Positions 56,752 to 64,000 of a DNA stretch of 64,000 bases are shown in pieces. Below the pieces are notes generated by a model. The model had not been told where the DNA came from. It saw only the letters and a list, made by a program, of their open reading frames with translations, and did no database searches. The stretch is from 2-01-FULL-39-10-A sp964565795 (GTDB taxonomy: Bacteria; Patescibacteriota; Microgenomatia; Levybacterales; UBA12049), in contig CAZMGC010000001.1 in assembly GCA_964565795.1 (NCBI GenBank), positions 4,160-68,159 on the forward strand, given 5' to 3'. Each line of letters begins with the position of its first letter. The stretch's first letter is position 1. Both the position numbers and the translations under genes were made by a program.

Positions 56752-59594
56752 TCCAGACAGTTAGGGTTTTATCAAAACTAGAAGAAGAGGATTTGAAGGG
56801 AAGTTCTCTTTTAAAAAATTTAAAAAATCCTAAAATTACGAAGGTCCGTTCTGTTAGGGTTTATAGGCTTGAAGGAATAGATAAAAAATCTGCTAAATAT
56901 TTAGCAGAAAAATTATTATCAGAATCTATTAATCAAAAATACACAATTAATGAACCGGTATTTAATGCTCGCTCAAGAATAGAAATCGCTTATAAACCAG
57001 GAGTTATGAATCCTGAAGCAGCATCGCTTTTAAAATCTGCAAAAGATTTAAAAATAAAATTAAAAGCAGCAGATTCTTCATGGGAATATTATTTTTTTGG
57101 GCCTTTTAATATTGAAAATATTAATAATCTTGGACTTTTTAACCCACTTATAGAATATTTAGTTGATGCTCCACCGAAAACTTTATTGATTGAGGGAAAA
57201 ACAGGTCCGACAAATATCGTAAAGGTTAGGGAGTCGACAGACGAAGAGCTTATGGCGCTCTCTAAAGATAAGTTATTTTTAAATTTATCGGAAATGAAAG
57301 TAATTCAAAATTACTTTAATAAAATTAAAAGGGATCCGACAGATATAGAGCTTGAAACCTTAGCTCAAACTTGGAGTGAGCATTGCGCGCATAAAACATT
57401 TAAAGCAAATTTAATTGTTGATGGAAAAAAGAAAGCGCCATTAATTCAAAGAATTAAAAATGAAGCATTGCGACATCCAAAAAATATTGTTTCAGCTTTT
57501 GGTGATAACTCAGGTGTAATGAAATTTTATGATGGATACTCGATTTGCGGAAAAGTAGAAACTCACAATTCTCCTTCAGCCATTGAGCCATATGGAGGAG
57601 CAATGACAGGTAGCGGTGGGGTTTTTAGAGATGTTTTGGGAACTGGTCATGGAGCTAAAGCAATAGCTAGTACTGATATGTTTTGTTTTGCGGATCCAAA
57701 TTTGCCTAGAAAAGATTTACCGCCAGGTTGTCTCCATCCGGAATATCTATTTAAAAGGGTGGTCGCCGGAGTTAGAGACTATGGAAATAGAATGGGTATT
57801 CCAACAAATAACGGTTCTGTGCATTTTCATAATGATTTCCGAGCAAAACCTACTATTATAGTTGGAGCTTATGGATTAATTCCGACAAAATTTGCACAGA
57901 AAGGAAAACCAAAATCTGGAGATGTGGTAATCGCAGTCGGGGGTCGTACTGGGAGAGATGGAGTACACGGTGCAACTTTTTCTTCTGGTGAAATGACAGA
58001 TAAGACAATTTCGGTGAATTCTTCTGCAGTTCAAATAGGCAATGCGATAGAAGAAAAAAGAATGTTCGATGCAATTCTTGAGGCGAGAGACCAGGGATTA
58101 ATTCGTGCAATTACAGATTGTGGTGCTGGTGGATTTTCTTCAGCTGTCGGAGAAATTGGTTCAAAGACAGGTGTAAAAGTTGATTTATCTCTTGCACCAC
58201 TTAAATACCATGGGCTTTCTCCATGGGAAATTTGGGTTTCTGAATCCCAGGAGAGAATGGTATTAGCGGTAAGTAAAAAATATTCAAAAAAAGTTTTGGA
58301 AATATGTAAGAAGTTTAATGTAGAAGCAACTATTCTAGGTAAATTTACTAACACAAAAAAGCTTGAAGTTTATTTTGGTAAAAACAAAATTGCAGATTTG
58401 TCTATGGATTTTTTGCATGATGGTCTTCCTCAAAGAACTATGATTGCAAGAAAATCTGACATTCAAATTTCTAAAAATAAAAAATTACCAAAGGAGCCAA
58501 GAAGTGAAACTGAATGGATTGATATATTTAAAAAAATACTTTCTCATGGGAATGTAAACTCTAAAGAACCAATCGTTAGGCTTTATGATCATTCTGTTCA
58601 GGGTACCAATGATCTCCAGCCATATTCTGGAGAGAAAATGGACTCGCCAAATGACAGTGTAGTAATTAGACCAATTTTAAATAAAAAATATGGAATGGTA
58701 TTGTCACATGGAATGAACCCTATTTTAAATAGAATTGATCCTTACAATGGGAGTATTTGGGCAGGGATAGAAGCGCTTTCGAATTATGTAGCGGTTGGGG
58801 GAAATATCGAAGAAGCATCTTTAATAAATAATTACATTTGGCCATTCCCCGACGAAGAGTCATTATATCGTCTGGATAAATCGGTTGATGCTGTAGTGGA
58901 TATTATGAAAGCGCTAAGGATTCCGGTTATTTCTGGAAAAGATAGTCTATCTTCAACTTACAGAAAAGGGGATTTGATAATAAAAATTCCTCCAGTTTTA
59001 TGTATTTCTGTTTTTGGAAGAATTCCAGATACATCAAAAACTGTTTCAACAGACTTTAAAAATCCTGGCCGCCATGGAAAGCAAGGCATTGCAGGCGGGG
59101 AAAATTCTGTTATTTGTCTTGTCGGAGACTTGGATATTAATTCCATGGGAGGATCTACTTATTTTGACGTGAATAATATTTTAGGGGAAAGTGTTCCTAA
59201 AATTGATTTAAAGAAATTTGAAAAAATTGCAAAAGCCATTAATAAAGGAATTAATTCGGGAGAAATTTTATCTTGTCATGATATCTCAGAGGGAGGTTTG
59301 TTCTCAAGCATTTTTGATATGTGTTCTGGAGGAGATATGGGGGCTAATTTAAAAATTAACAAAAAAGAAAAACTGGACTATTTTCTCTTCAATGAAACTG
59401 CAGGAACTTTTGTAGTTGAGTTAGGAAATGAAAAAATTGCAAAAAAAATATTTAAAGATGTTAAATTTAAAATTTTAGGAAAAACTCAAAAAGAAAAAAA
59501 GATAAACATAAATTTTGAAAATAAAAAAATATCAGCTGACCTTTATGATTTAAAGAAGGCATGGCAAAAACCAATGAAGGAGATGTTTGCATGA
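56748..59594 (+). CDS. purL: FGAM synthase, fused PurS-PurL (PurSL)
   Basis: 948 residues from the ATG at 56748 (ATGA with purD). The first ~170 residues are two PurS-like halves (IQTVRVLSKLEEEDLKGSSLL; SRIEIAYKPGVMNPEAASLLKSAKDL), followed by the PurL body: LAQTWSEHCAHKTFK, ETHNSPSAIEPYGGAMTGSGG, a duplicated AIR-synthase-like fold with DCGAGGFSSAVGE, and GKDSLSSTYRKG. There is no glutaminase domain; PurQ is separate and next. With PurQ it converts FGAR to FGAM. The PurSL layout removes the need for free PurS. Confidence 0.94.
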   Translation: MIQTVRVLSKLEEEDLKGSSLLKNLKNPKITKVRSVRVYRLEGIDKKSAKYLAEKLLSESINQKYTINEPVFNARSRIEIAYKPGVMNPEAASLLKSAKDLKIKLKAADSSWEYYFFGPFNIENINNLGLFNPLIEYLVDAPPKTLLIEGKTGPTNIVKVRESTDEELMALSKDKLFLNLSEMKVIQNYFNKIKRDPTDIELETLAQTWSEHCAHKTFKANLIVDGKKKAPLIQRIKNEALRHPKNIVSAFGDNSGVMKFYDGYSICGKVETHNSPSAIEPYGGAMTGSGGVFRDVLGTGHGAKAIASTDMFCFADPNLPRKDLPPGCLHPEYLFKRVVAGVRDYGNRMGIPTNNGSVHFHNDFRAKPTIIVGAYGLIPTKFAQKGKPKSGDVVIAVGGRTGRDGVHGATFSSGEMTDKTISVNSSAVQIGNAIEEKRMFDAILEARDQGLIRAITDCGAGGFSSAVGEIGSKTGVKVDLSLAPLKYHGLSPWEIWVSESQERMVLAVSKKYSKKVLEICKKFNVEATILGKFTNTKKLEVYFGKNKIADLSMDFLHDGLPQRTMIARKSDIQISKNKKLPKEPRSETEWIDIFKKILSHGNVNSKEPIVRLYDHSVQGTNDLQPYSGEKMDSPNDSVVIRPILNKKYGMVLSHGMNPILNRIDPYNGSIWAGIEALSNYVAVGGNIEEASLINNYIWPFPDEESLYRLDKSVDAVVDIMKALRIPVISGKDSLSSTYRKGDLIIKIPPVLCISVFGRIPDTSKTVSTDFKNPGRHGKQGIAGGENSVICLVGDLDINSMGGSTYFDVNNILGESVPKIDLKKFEKIAKAINKGINSGEILSCHDISEGGLFSSIFDMCSGGDMGANLKINKKEKLDYFLFNETAGTFVVELGNEKIAKKIFKDVKFKILGKTQKEKKININFENKKISADLYDLKKAWQKPMKEMFA

Positions 59595-60370
59595 AGCCTA
59601 GAGCAATAATAATAAAAGCTGATGGAATAAATCGTGATGAAGATATGGTTTTCGCATTTAATCTGGCTGGAGCGGATGCAAAACTAGTACACATAAATGA
59701 TTTAAAAACAAAAAAGGAAAAATTATCTGATTATCAAATTCTAGGAATACCGGGAGGATTTGCTTATGGAGATGACATAGTTTCTGGGAAAGTTTTAGCA
59801 ACTGAAATTGTGGCTTTTCTTGGGGAAGAAATCCGGAGGTTTGTAAAGCGACCAAATACAGCAGTATTGGGAGTTTGTAATGGTTTTCAGGTTTTAGTTA
59901 GAACAGGGCTTGTTCCATTTAATCGAATAGGAGATATGGATGCAACACTTGTTAATAATGATTCAGGACATTTTGAATGTAGATGGGTAAAAGTAAAAGC
60001 AGAGAAAAATTCAAAATCAAAATTTTTGAATACATATAATGATGAAATAATCTGGATGCCAATAGCTCATGGAGAAGGAAAGTTTTTGGCAGAACAGAAA
60101 GTTTTGGACAGAGTTGAAAAAGAAAATTTGGTCGCTTTTAGATATGTAGATGAAAAGGGAAATCCAACCCAGAAATATCCAGATAATCCTAACGGATCAA
60201 TGAATGCGATAGTTGGAATAACAGATGAGACCGGAAGAGTATTGGGTCTTATGCCGCATCCGGAATGTTTCGTAAGACGCGAACAACACCCAAACTGGCG
60301 CCGAGGTTTGATTGAATCGCCTCAAGGTTTACCTTTATTTAAGAATATTGTTAAATTTGTCACTTCCTAA
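59591..60370 (+). CDS. purQ: FGAM synthase glutaminase subunit
   Basis: 259 residues from the ATG at 59591 (ATGA with purSL). Class I glutaminase feeding ammonia to PurSL. The nucleophile is in GVCNGFQVLVR, LGIPGGFAYGDDI forms the oxyanion loop, and GLMPHPECFVRREQHPNWRR provides the His and Glu. It is ~30 residues longer than the B. subtilis protein, with an insertion around residues 150-200 as in archaeal and PurSL-associated forms. Confidence 0.95.
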   Translation: MKPRAIIIKADGINRDEDMVFAFNLAGADAKLVHINDLKTKKEKLSDYQILGIPGGFAYGDDIVSGKVLATEIVAFLGEEIRRFVKRPNTAVLGVCNGFQVLVRTGLVPFNRIGDMDATLVNNDSGHFECRWVKVKAEKNSKSKFLNTYNDEIIWMPIAHGEGKFLAEQKVLDRVEKENLVAFRYVDEKGNPTQKYPDNPNGSMNAIVGITDETGRVLGLMPHPECFVRREQHPNWRRGLIESPQGLPLFKNIVKFVTS

Positions 60371-60376
60371 TATAAT
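60348..60376 (+). promoter_or_regulatory. Internal promoter in the purine operon
   Basis: TTGTTA (60348-60353), 17 bases, TATAAT (60371-60376), 7 bases to the ATG at 60384. The -35 lies within the last codons of purQ. It could drive the orphan and purM separately. Confidence 0.65.
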
Positions 60377-60383
60377 TTCCAGC

Positions 60384-60692
60384 ATGACAAGGCCTAATGA
60401 GAATCCAGAGTTTATGGGAGAAATTGATTTAGTAATAATGCCAGGTAGAAGTTCTATGTTAGGTTTTGGAGAGCCCAAAGGATATTTTCAAATACTGCAA
60501 GGTGAGTGTTTAGTGAGATATGGAAATGTAACGGAAACTGTGGATGGGAGAAGAATTGGTTGGAGTGAAGATGGTGGTGGTAAGGAGGTTTTTAAAAGAG
60601 GCGATGTTTTTGGGGCAGGAGATGGGAGAGTGGTAAATCTTAGAAATGCAGGTGTGGAATTAGCTGTAGTGCATAAAATTAATACACAATGA
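60384..60692 (+). CDS. Small all-beta (cupin-like?) orphan in the purine operon
   Basis: 102 residues from the ATG at 60384, which fits the promoter. A mostly beta sequence: GEIDLVIMPGRSSMLGFGEPKGYFQILQGECLVRYGN, then FKRGDVFGAGDGRVVNLRNAGVELAVVHKI. The pattern of paired strands with 'LQGECLVRYG' and 'RGDVFGAG' resembles a single cupin barrel, though the metal His residues are missing. It is lysine-poor and Gly/Arg-rich, unlike the pur genes. It overlaps purM by 4 bases. A ligand-sensing or regulatory role in purine synthesis is possible but not shown. Confidence 0.55.
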   Translation: MTRPNENPEFMGEIDLVIMPGRSSMLGFGEPKGYFQILQGECLVRYGNVTETVDGRRIGWSEDGGGKEVFKRGDVFGAGDGRVVNLRNAGVELAVVHKINTQ

Positions 60693-61783
60693 AGAAAATT
60701 ACATATAAATCATCGGGGGTAGATTATTCAAAATTAGATCCTATTAAAAAACTTGCGCAGGATTCTGCTAGAAAAACTGCAAAAAATTTTTCTAAAAGTT
60801 TTAATGAAATATCAGATAGTAGAGGTGAGTCAGCGTTTGTTTGGAAGCAAGGAAATAACTTGATGGCATTTGTTATGGAAGGGCTGGGAACTAAAAGTCT
60901 TATTGCAGATGCGATTTGGGAAAAACAAAAAAAATCTTTTTATAAAGAAATTGCGCAAGATACGGTCGCAACAATTATTAATGATTTAGTCTCTGTCGGA
61001 GCAAGGCCTTTGGTATTAAATGCATATTGGGCTGATGCGGGAGATGGATTTTTACAGGACCCGATTAGGATGAAGGAGTTTATTAAGGGTTGGGAGACAT
61101 CCTGTAATCTAGCAGAAGTCGTTTGGGGTGGGGGGGAAACACCGACACTTAAGGGAATTATTGAATCTAAATCTGTTGATTTAGGCGGCTCGGCAATCGG
61201 GATTATTGAATCGGATAAATTTTTAACAACTGACAAAAAAATAAAAACAGGGGATCGTATAATACTCATAAAAAGTAATGGGGTTAATGCGAATGGGATT
61301 TCTTTAACTCGGGCGATTGCAAAAAAATTACCTAAAGGCTATCAAACAAAAGTTGGAAATAAAACTTTTGGAGAGAGTTTATTAACTTCTTCAAATATCT
61401 ACGCAAAAGTTATTCAGGATTTGCAGAAAAATAATATTGATATTCATTACATTTCAAATATCACTGGTCACGGAATGCGAAAAATAATGAGAGGTCGACC
61501 AAAATTTAGTTATGTAATTGAAAAGATGTTTAAGCCTCATTCGGTTTTTGATTTTATAAAAGAACAAGCAAACCTTTCTGATTATGAAATGTATGAAACT
61601 TATAACATGGGCCAAGATTATTGCTTGATAATTTCTTCAAAAGATGTTGAAAAGACTTTAAGAATAATTTCGAAAAATAAATTTAAAGCGATCGAAGCAG
61701 GATATGTAGAAAAAGGGGAAAAGCAAGTAATAATAAAATCATTAAATCTCGTTTATAAAGGGGAAACTTTAGACTTAAGATAA
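60689..61783 (+). CDS. purM: FGAM cyclo-ligase (AIR synthetase), divergent
   Basis: 364 residues. It closes the imidazole ring, FGAM to AIR. TYKSSGVDYSKLDPIKKLAQ is the N-terminal PurM signature; VMEGLGTKSLIAD replaces the usual DGVGTK block; IINDLVSVGARPLVLNAYWA, GGGETPTLKGII, GDRIILIKSNGVNANG and ISNITGHGMRKIMR (for ITGGG) follow. Conserved positions drift but the AIR-synthase fold is continuous. Last gene of the operon; it converges with the glycosyltransferase gene after 0 bases. Confidence 0.85.
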   Translation: MKKITYKSSGVDYSKLDPIKKLAQDSARKTAKNFSKSFNEISDSRGESAFVWKQGNNLMAFVMEGLGTKSLIADAIWEKQKKSFYKEIAQDTVATIINDLVSVGARPLVLNAYWADAGDGFLQDPIRMKEFIKGWETSCNLAEVVWGGGETPTLKGIIESKSVDLGGSAIGIIESDKFLTTDKKIKTGDRIILIKSNGVNANGISLTRAIAKKLPKGYQTKVGNKTFGESLLTSSNIYAKVIQDLQKNNIDIHYISNITGHGMRKIMRGRPKFSYVIEKMFKPHSVFDFIKEQANLSDYEMYETYNMGQDYCLIISSKDVEKTLRIISKNKFKAIEAGYVEKGEKQVIIKSLNLVYKGETLDLR

Positions 61784-64000
61784 TTATCTCTTCTGATAGA
61801 TATAGACAAGAGTAGCTTCATCTGCTTTTATTTCATGAATTAATTTATAGTTTTGTTTGATCATAGAATCGTCGAATCCCTCTCTTAAAATATTAAAGTA
61901 ATTTACAACTACATAATCATACTTTTTGTTTAGATTAAATTTTTCACTTTTATATTCGCTATATTTGGGGAAAGAGTGGAGAGGGGAAATAGCAAGGCCT
62001 ATGCTTGAATTCTTAGGGGCATTATCCCTTAGGTAAATTCCAGCTTCTCGATTTCCCTGACCCCACCAGCCAATTTGGAATAATTTTTTTTCATATACAC
62101 CATTTACTCCACCAGGAATTATATTAAAATAATCTAAATAGTAGGGAGTTATTGATTTAAGAATAAGAAGAAAATAAATTATTAATGTAAATATTCCAAA
62201 ATATTTAACCTTAAATTTTTCTTTAAACATTCCAAGAATTGATTCGAATCCAATTGCTGCAATTAATGCGAGAGGAGCATAGACTTGAATAATATATCTA
62301 AGGCCATGTTGCTTGAAAGGATAGAAGGTTTGAAAAAATGGAAGAATAAACCAAAGTAGCACTGCGTACAAAATAAATTTCTTTTTAATGTCGATTACTC
62401 TCAACCCTGCAAAAAATAAAATAATTATTAAAAATGGAGTTGTAATTAAGAAATAAATTGGATAGTAGGGGAATGGTACAAGCATCAGTTTTCCAAAGAA
62501 AACTTCTGGGGGCGGAAGCTTTACTTCATGAGAAAACCACATGGCTTTTTCTACCGCTATTGCTTCGTTAAAGTTTATTAATGCTGTTGGCCAGAATAAA
62601 ATAAATGTGATGCAGGAAATTAAAAATATTAAAAAGAATGGAATTAATATTTTTCTCAAAATATTTGGTCTTTCAGTTTTATTTTTTGTAATGTACCAAA
62701 GAAAATAAATTGATAAGAATAGAGGGTAAATAAAAATGTTTGTTTGTTTTACTCCCAGCGCAAGACCTGTAGAAACTCCTACCAATAACAAATATTTTAA
62801 TGAAAATTTATTAATAAATTTTATAAAAAGATAAATTGATAAGGTAAAGAAAAACATTACAAGACTTTCTAGGGTTGCGATTTGTGAATACCCCAAGAAT
62901 GTGGGTAGCATTCCAAGGATAATTCCTGATGCAACACCTACAAATGGAGAAATATATTTCCATCCAAAAAGAGTAATCAGTAATACAGAGAGAGTCGAAA
63001 ATAAAATTGAAATAAGTCTTGAATATGTATAGTCAAAATAAAAAATTGGATTTCCATTTTTGTCTATTTCTTGTAAATCGAGACGAGAGGTAGCACCATA
63101 TATATAGCGAGCCATTGGAGGATGATCAAATGTGGAATGGTAATAGGGATTTCTGAAATCACCATTTAGCATTAGATCGGTCATAACAAAACCCCCCTCA
63201 ACATAAGCACCCTCATCCCATGTTTTACCCATTTCGTTTAGATTCCATAAGCGTAATAAAATAGCAATAGTAACCACAAACCCTATGCAGAATATTTTTA
63301 TATTTTTAGGAGTTCCAAATCTTATCCATAAAATGTTTGCTAATGCAGTTACGAGTTCACGATTTCCATATGAGGATTTTCCAAATTGCCTTTCAACAAA
63401 TGTAGTTGGAACTTCTGAAATTTTAAAACCATTTTTTTTAAGCTTGTATACTGTTTCTGAAAGTACAATAAAACCCTTTGACTCGATTTTAATATTTGTT
63501 AAAAACTCAACAGACTTTCTGTTATACAGCCTATAACCATTGGTGTAATCTGAAAGTTTGAGTCCGAGTAAGAGGCTTAAAAATTTATTTATTATTTTAC
63601 TCATTATCACTCTCCATTTAGCCCATTTTATAATTTCACTTCCAGACAGATATCGAGATCCAACAATTAAGTCAGAATTATCTTTTTTCATTTTTGAAAT
63701 AAATTTATTTGCTTCTTTTGGGTTGTGGGAAAGATCTGCATCCATTTCAAAAAGATGTGTAATTTTTTTATCTTTTAATCCAATTCTGAAACCTTCAATG
63801 ACTGCGCTTCCTCTTCCCATTTTTTTCTTACGCGGAAAATATGTAATTTCTTTATCTTTTTGTTGAGATAATAGTTTTTTAATTTTTAATTTTTCCCTAG
63901 AATTCGAATCATCGACTATTATTATTTTAGATTTTGGGAAATATTTTCTAATTTTATTAATAAGAAGAATAATGTTTTGTGACTCATTATATGAGGGAAT
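61784..64000 (-). CDS. DPM1-like GT2 glycosyltransferase fused to a GT39-like membrane domain (5' partial)
   Basis: 738 residues are in the window; the frame is open to the window end, so the start lies beyond it. The N-terminal part is a polyprenol-phosphate mannose synthase-type GT2: PSYNESQNIILLI, IIIVDDSNS, MGRGSAVIEGFRIGL, MDADLSHNPKEANKFI and DYTNGYRLYNRKSVEFL. About 230 residues on, a PMT/ArnT-like (GT39) part begins: WDEGAYVEGG with the catalytic Asp-Glu in the first loop, DHPPMARYIYG, then ~10 membrane helices. The first part would load a sugar on polyprenol phosphate, the second transfer it to a protein or glycan outside. Sugar and acceptor are unknown. Confidence 0.85.
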   Translation of the reverse strand: MPSYNESQNIILLINKIRKYFPKSKIIIVDDSNSREKLKIKKLLSQQKDKEITYFPRKKKMGRGSAVIEGFRIGLKDKKITHLFEMDADLSHNPKEANKFISKMKKDNSDLIVGSRYLSGSEIIKWAKWRVIMSKIINKFLSLLLGLKLSDYTNGYRLYNRKSVEFLTNIKIESKGFIVLSETVYKLKKNGFKISEVPTTFVERQFGKSSYGNRELVTALANILWIRFGTPKNIKIFCIGFVVTIAILLRLWNLNEMGKTWDEGAYVEGGFVMTDLMLNGDFRNPYYHSTFDHPPMARYIYGATSRLDLQEIDKNGNPIFYFDYTYSRLISILFSTLSVLLITLFGWKYISPFVGVASGIILGMLPTFLGYSQIATLESLVMFFFTLSIYLFIKFINKFSLKYLLLVGVSTGLALGVKQTNIFIYPLFLSIYFLWYITKNKTERPNILRKILIPFFLIFLISCITFILFWPTALINFNEAIAVEKAMWFSHEVKLPPPEVFFGKLMLVPFPYYPIYFLITTPFLIIILFFAGLRVIDIKKKFILYAVLLWFILPFFQTFYPFKQHGLRYIIQVYAPLALIAAIGFESILGMFKEKFKVKYFGIFTLIIYFLLILKSITPYYLDYFNIIPGGVNGVYEKKLFQIGWWGQGNREAGIYLRDNAPKNSSIGLAISPLHSFPKYSEYKSEKFNLNKKYDYVVVNYFNILREGFDDSMIKQNYKLIHEIKADEATLVYIYQKR

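Noticed and set aside
1..64000. Reassigned TGA codon (Gracilibacteria-type code)
   Set aside because: TGA ends dcd, guaA, purN, purD and purSL at the expected C-termini, and no conserved gene is interrupted by TGA.
1..64000. CRISPR array, tRNA or rRNA genes, transposases
   Set aside because: No regularly spaced direct repeats, no cloverleaf-like segment, no rRNA-like sequence and no transposase motif were found on reading both strands; a tRNA scan would be decisive.

Overview
The window looks like a chromosomal segment of a Candidate Phyla Radiation (Patescibacteria, probably Microgenomates-like) bacterium. Reasons: AT-rich DNA, very dense coding with 1-11 base overlaps, short versions of housekeeping proteins (150-residue EF-Ts, ProRS without an editing insertion, CBS-less IMP dehydrogenase), lysine-rich core proteins, and many unrecognised small proteins. 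TGA is used as a stop (for example after dcd and purN), so there is no sign of the Gracilibacteria code. The taxonomic call is inference. No rRNA, tRNA, CRISPR array, transposase or phage gene was seen, and no gene-free stretch exceeds about 110 bases.

Layout. 1-1572: end of a protein with a beta-carbonic-anhydrase-like metal signature. 1576-11511 (minus): a secreted cohesin/dockerin locus in which three large exported dockerin proteins (a Cys-rich/CARDB protein, a von Willebrand A protein and an M11-like metalloprotease) alternate with two small membrane-anchored cohesins. 11606-16692: dTTP synthesis (dcd, tmk, a degenerate dcd paralogue, thyA, folA), interrupted by a small four-helix-bundle gene inside an inverted-repeat element, and by a minus-strand NlpC/P60-like plus CofE-like pair. 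16675-21706: Maf-like protein, guaB-guaA, glyA. 22112-24066: rpsB-tsf-frr behind a leader that can fold as a pseudoknot. 24065-24139: a gene-less copy of the inverted-repeat element. 24163-34622: rseP, msrB, a Tat-exported deacetylase, the oxidative pentose phosphate genes (pgl, zwf, gnd), three lysine-poor orphans, a tRNA-binding protein, an MBL hydrolase, proS. 34686-42893: ddl, DHH and HIT proteins, rpsU-ybeY-dnaX-ybaB-prs-recR and cysS. 42890-50287: mostly membrane or exported proteins, with alkD and an EEP-family hydrolase. 50349-61783: one long purine operon, purK-purE-(Nudix-purC)-purF-purN-purD-purSL-purQ-orphan-purM. 61784-64000 (minus): a DPM1-like glycosyltransferase fused to a GT39-like membrane domain, cut by the window end.

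How it fits together. Prs supplies PRPP to the purine operon; GuaB and GuaA finish GMP; GlyA and FolA recycle the folate used by PurN and ThyA; Zwf, Pgl and Gnd supply NADPH and ribulose-5-phosphate. Only purB and purH are missing here for de novo IMP. The 5' region appears to build a multi-protein structure on the outside of the membrane. Many genes have -35 and -10 boxes ending only 4-9 bases before the start codon, implying widespread leaderless transcripts, while a few (ybaB, rpsU, the DUF1761-like gene) have strong Shine-Dalgarno sites.
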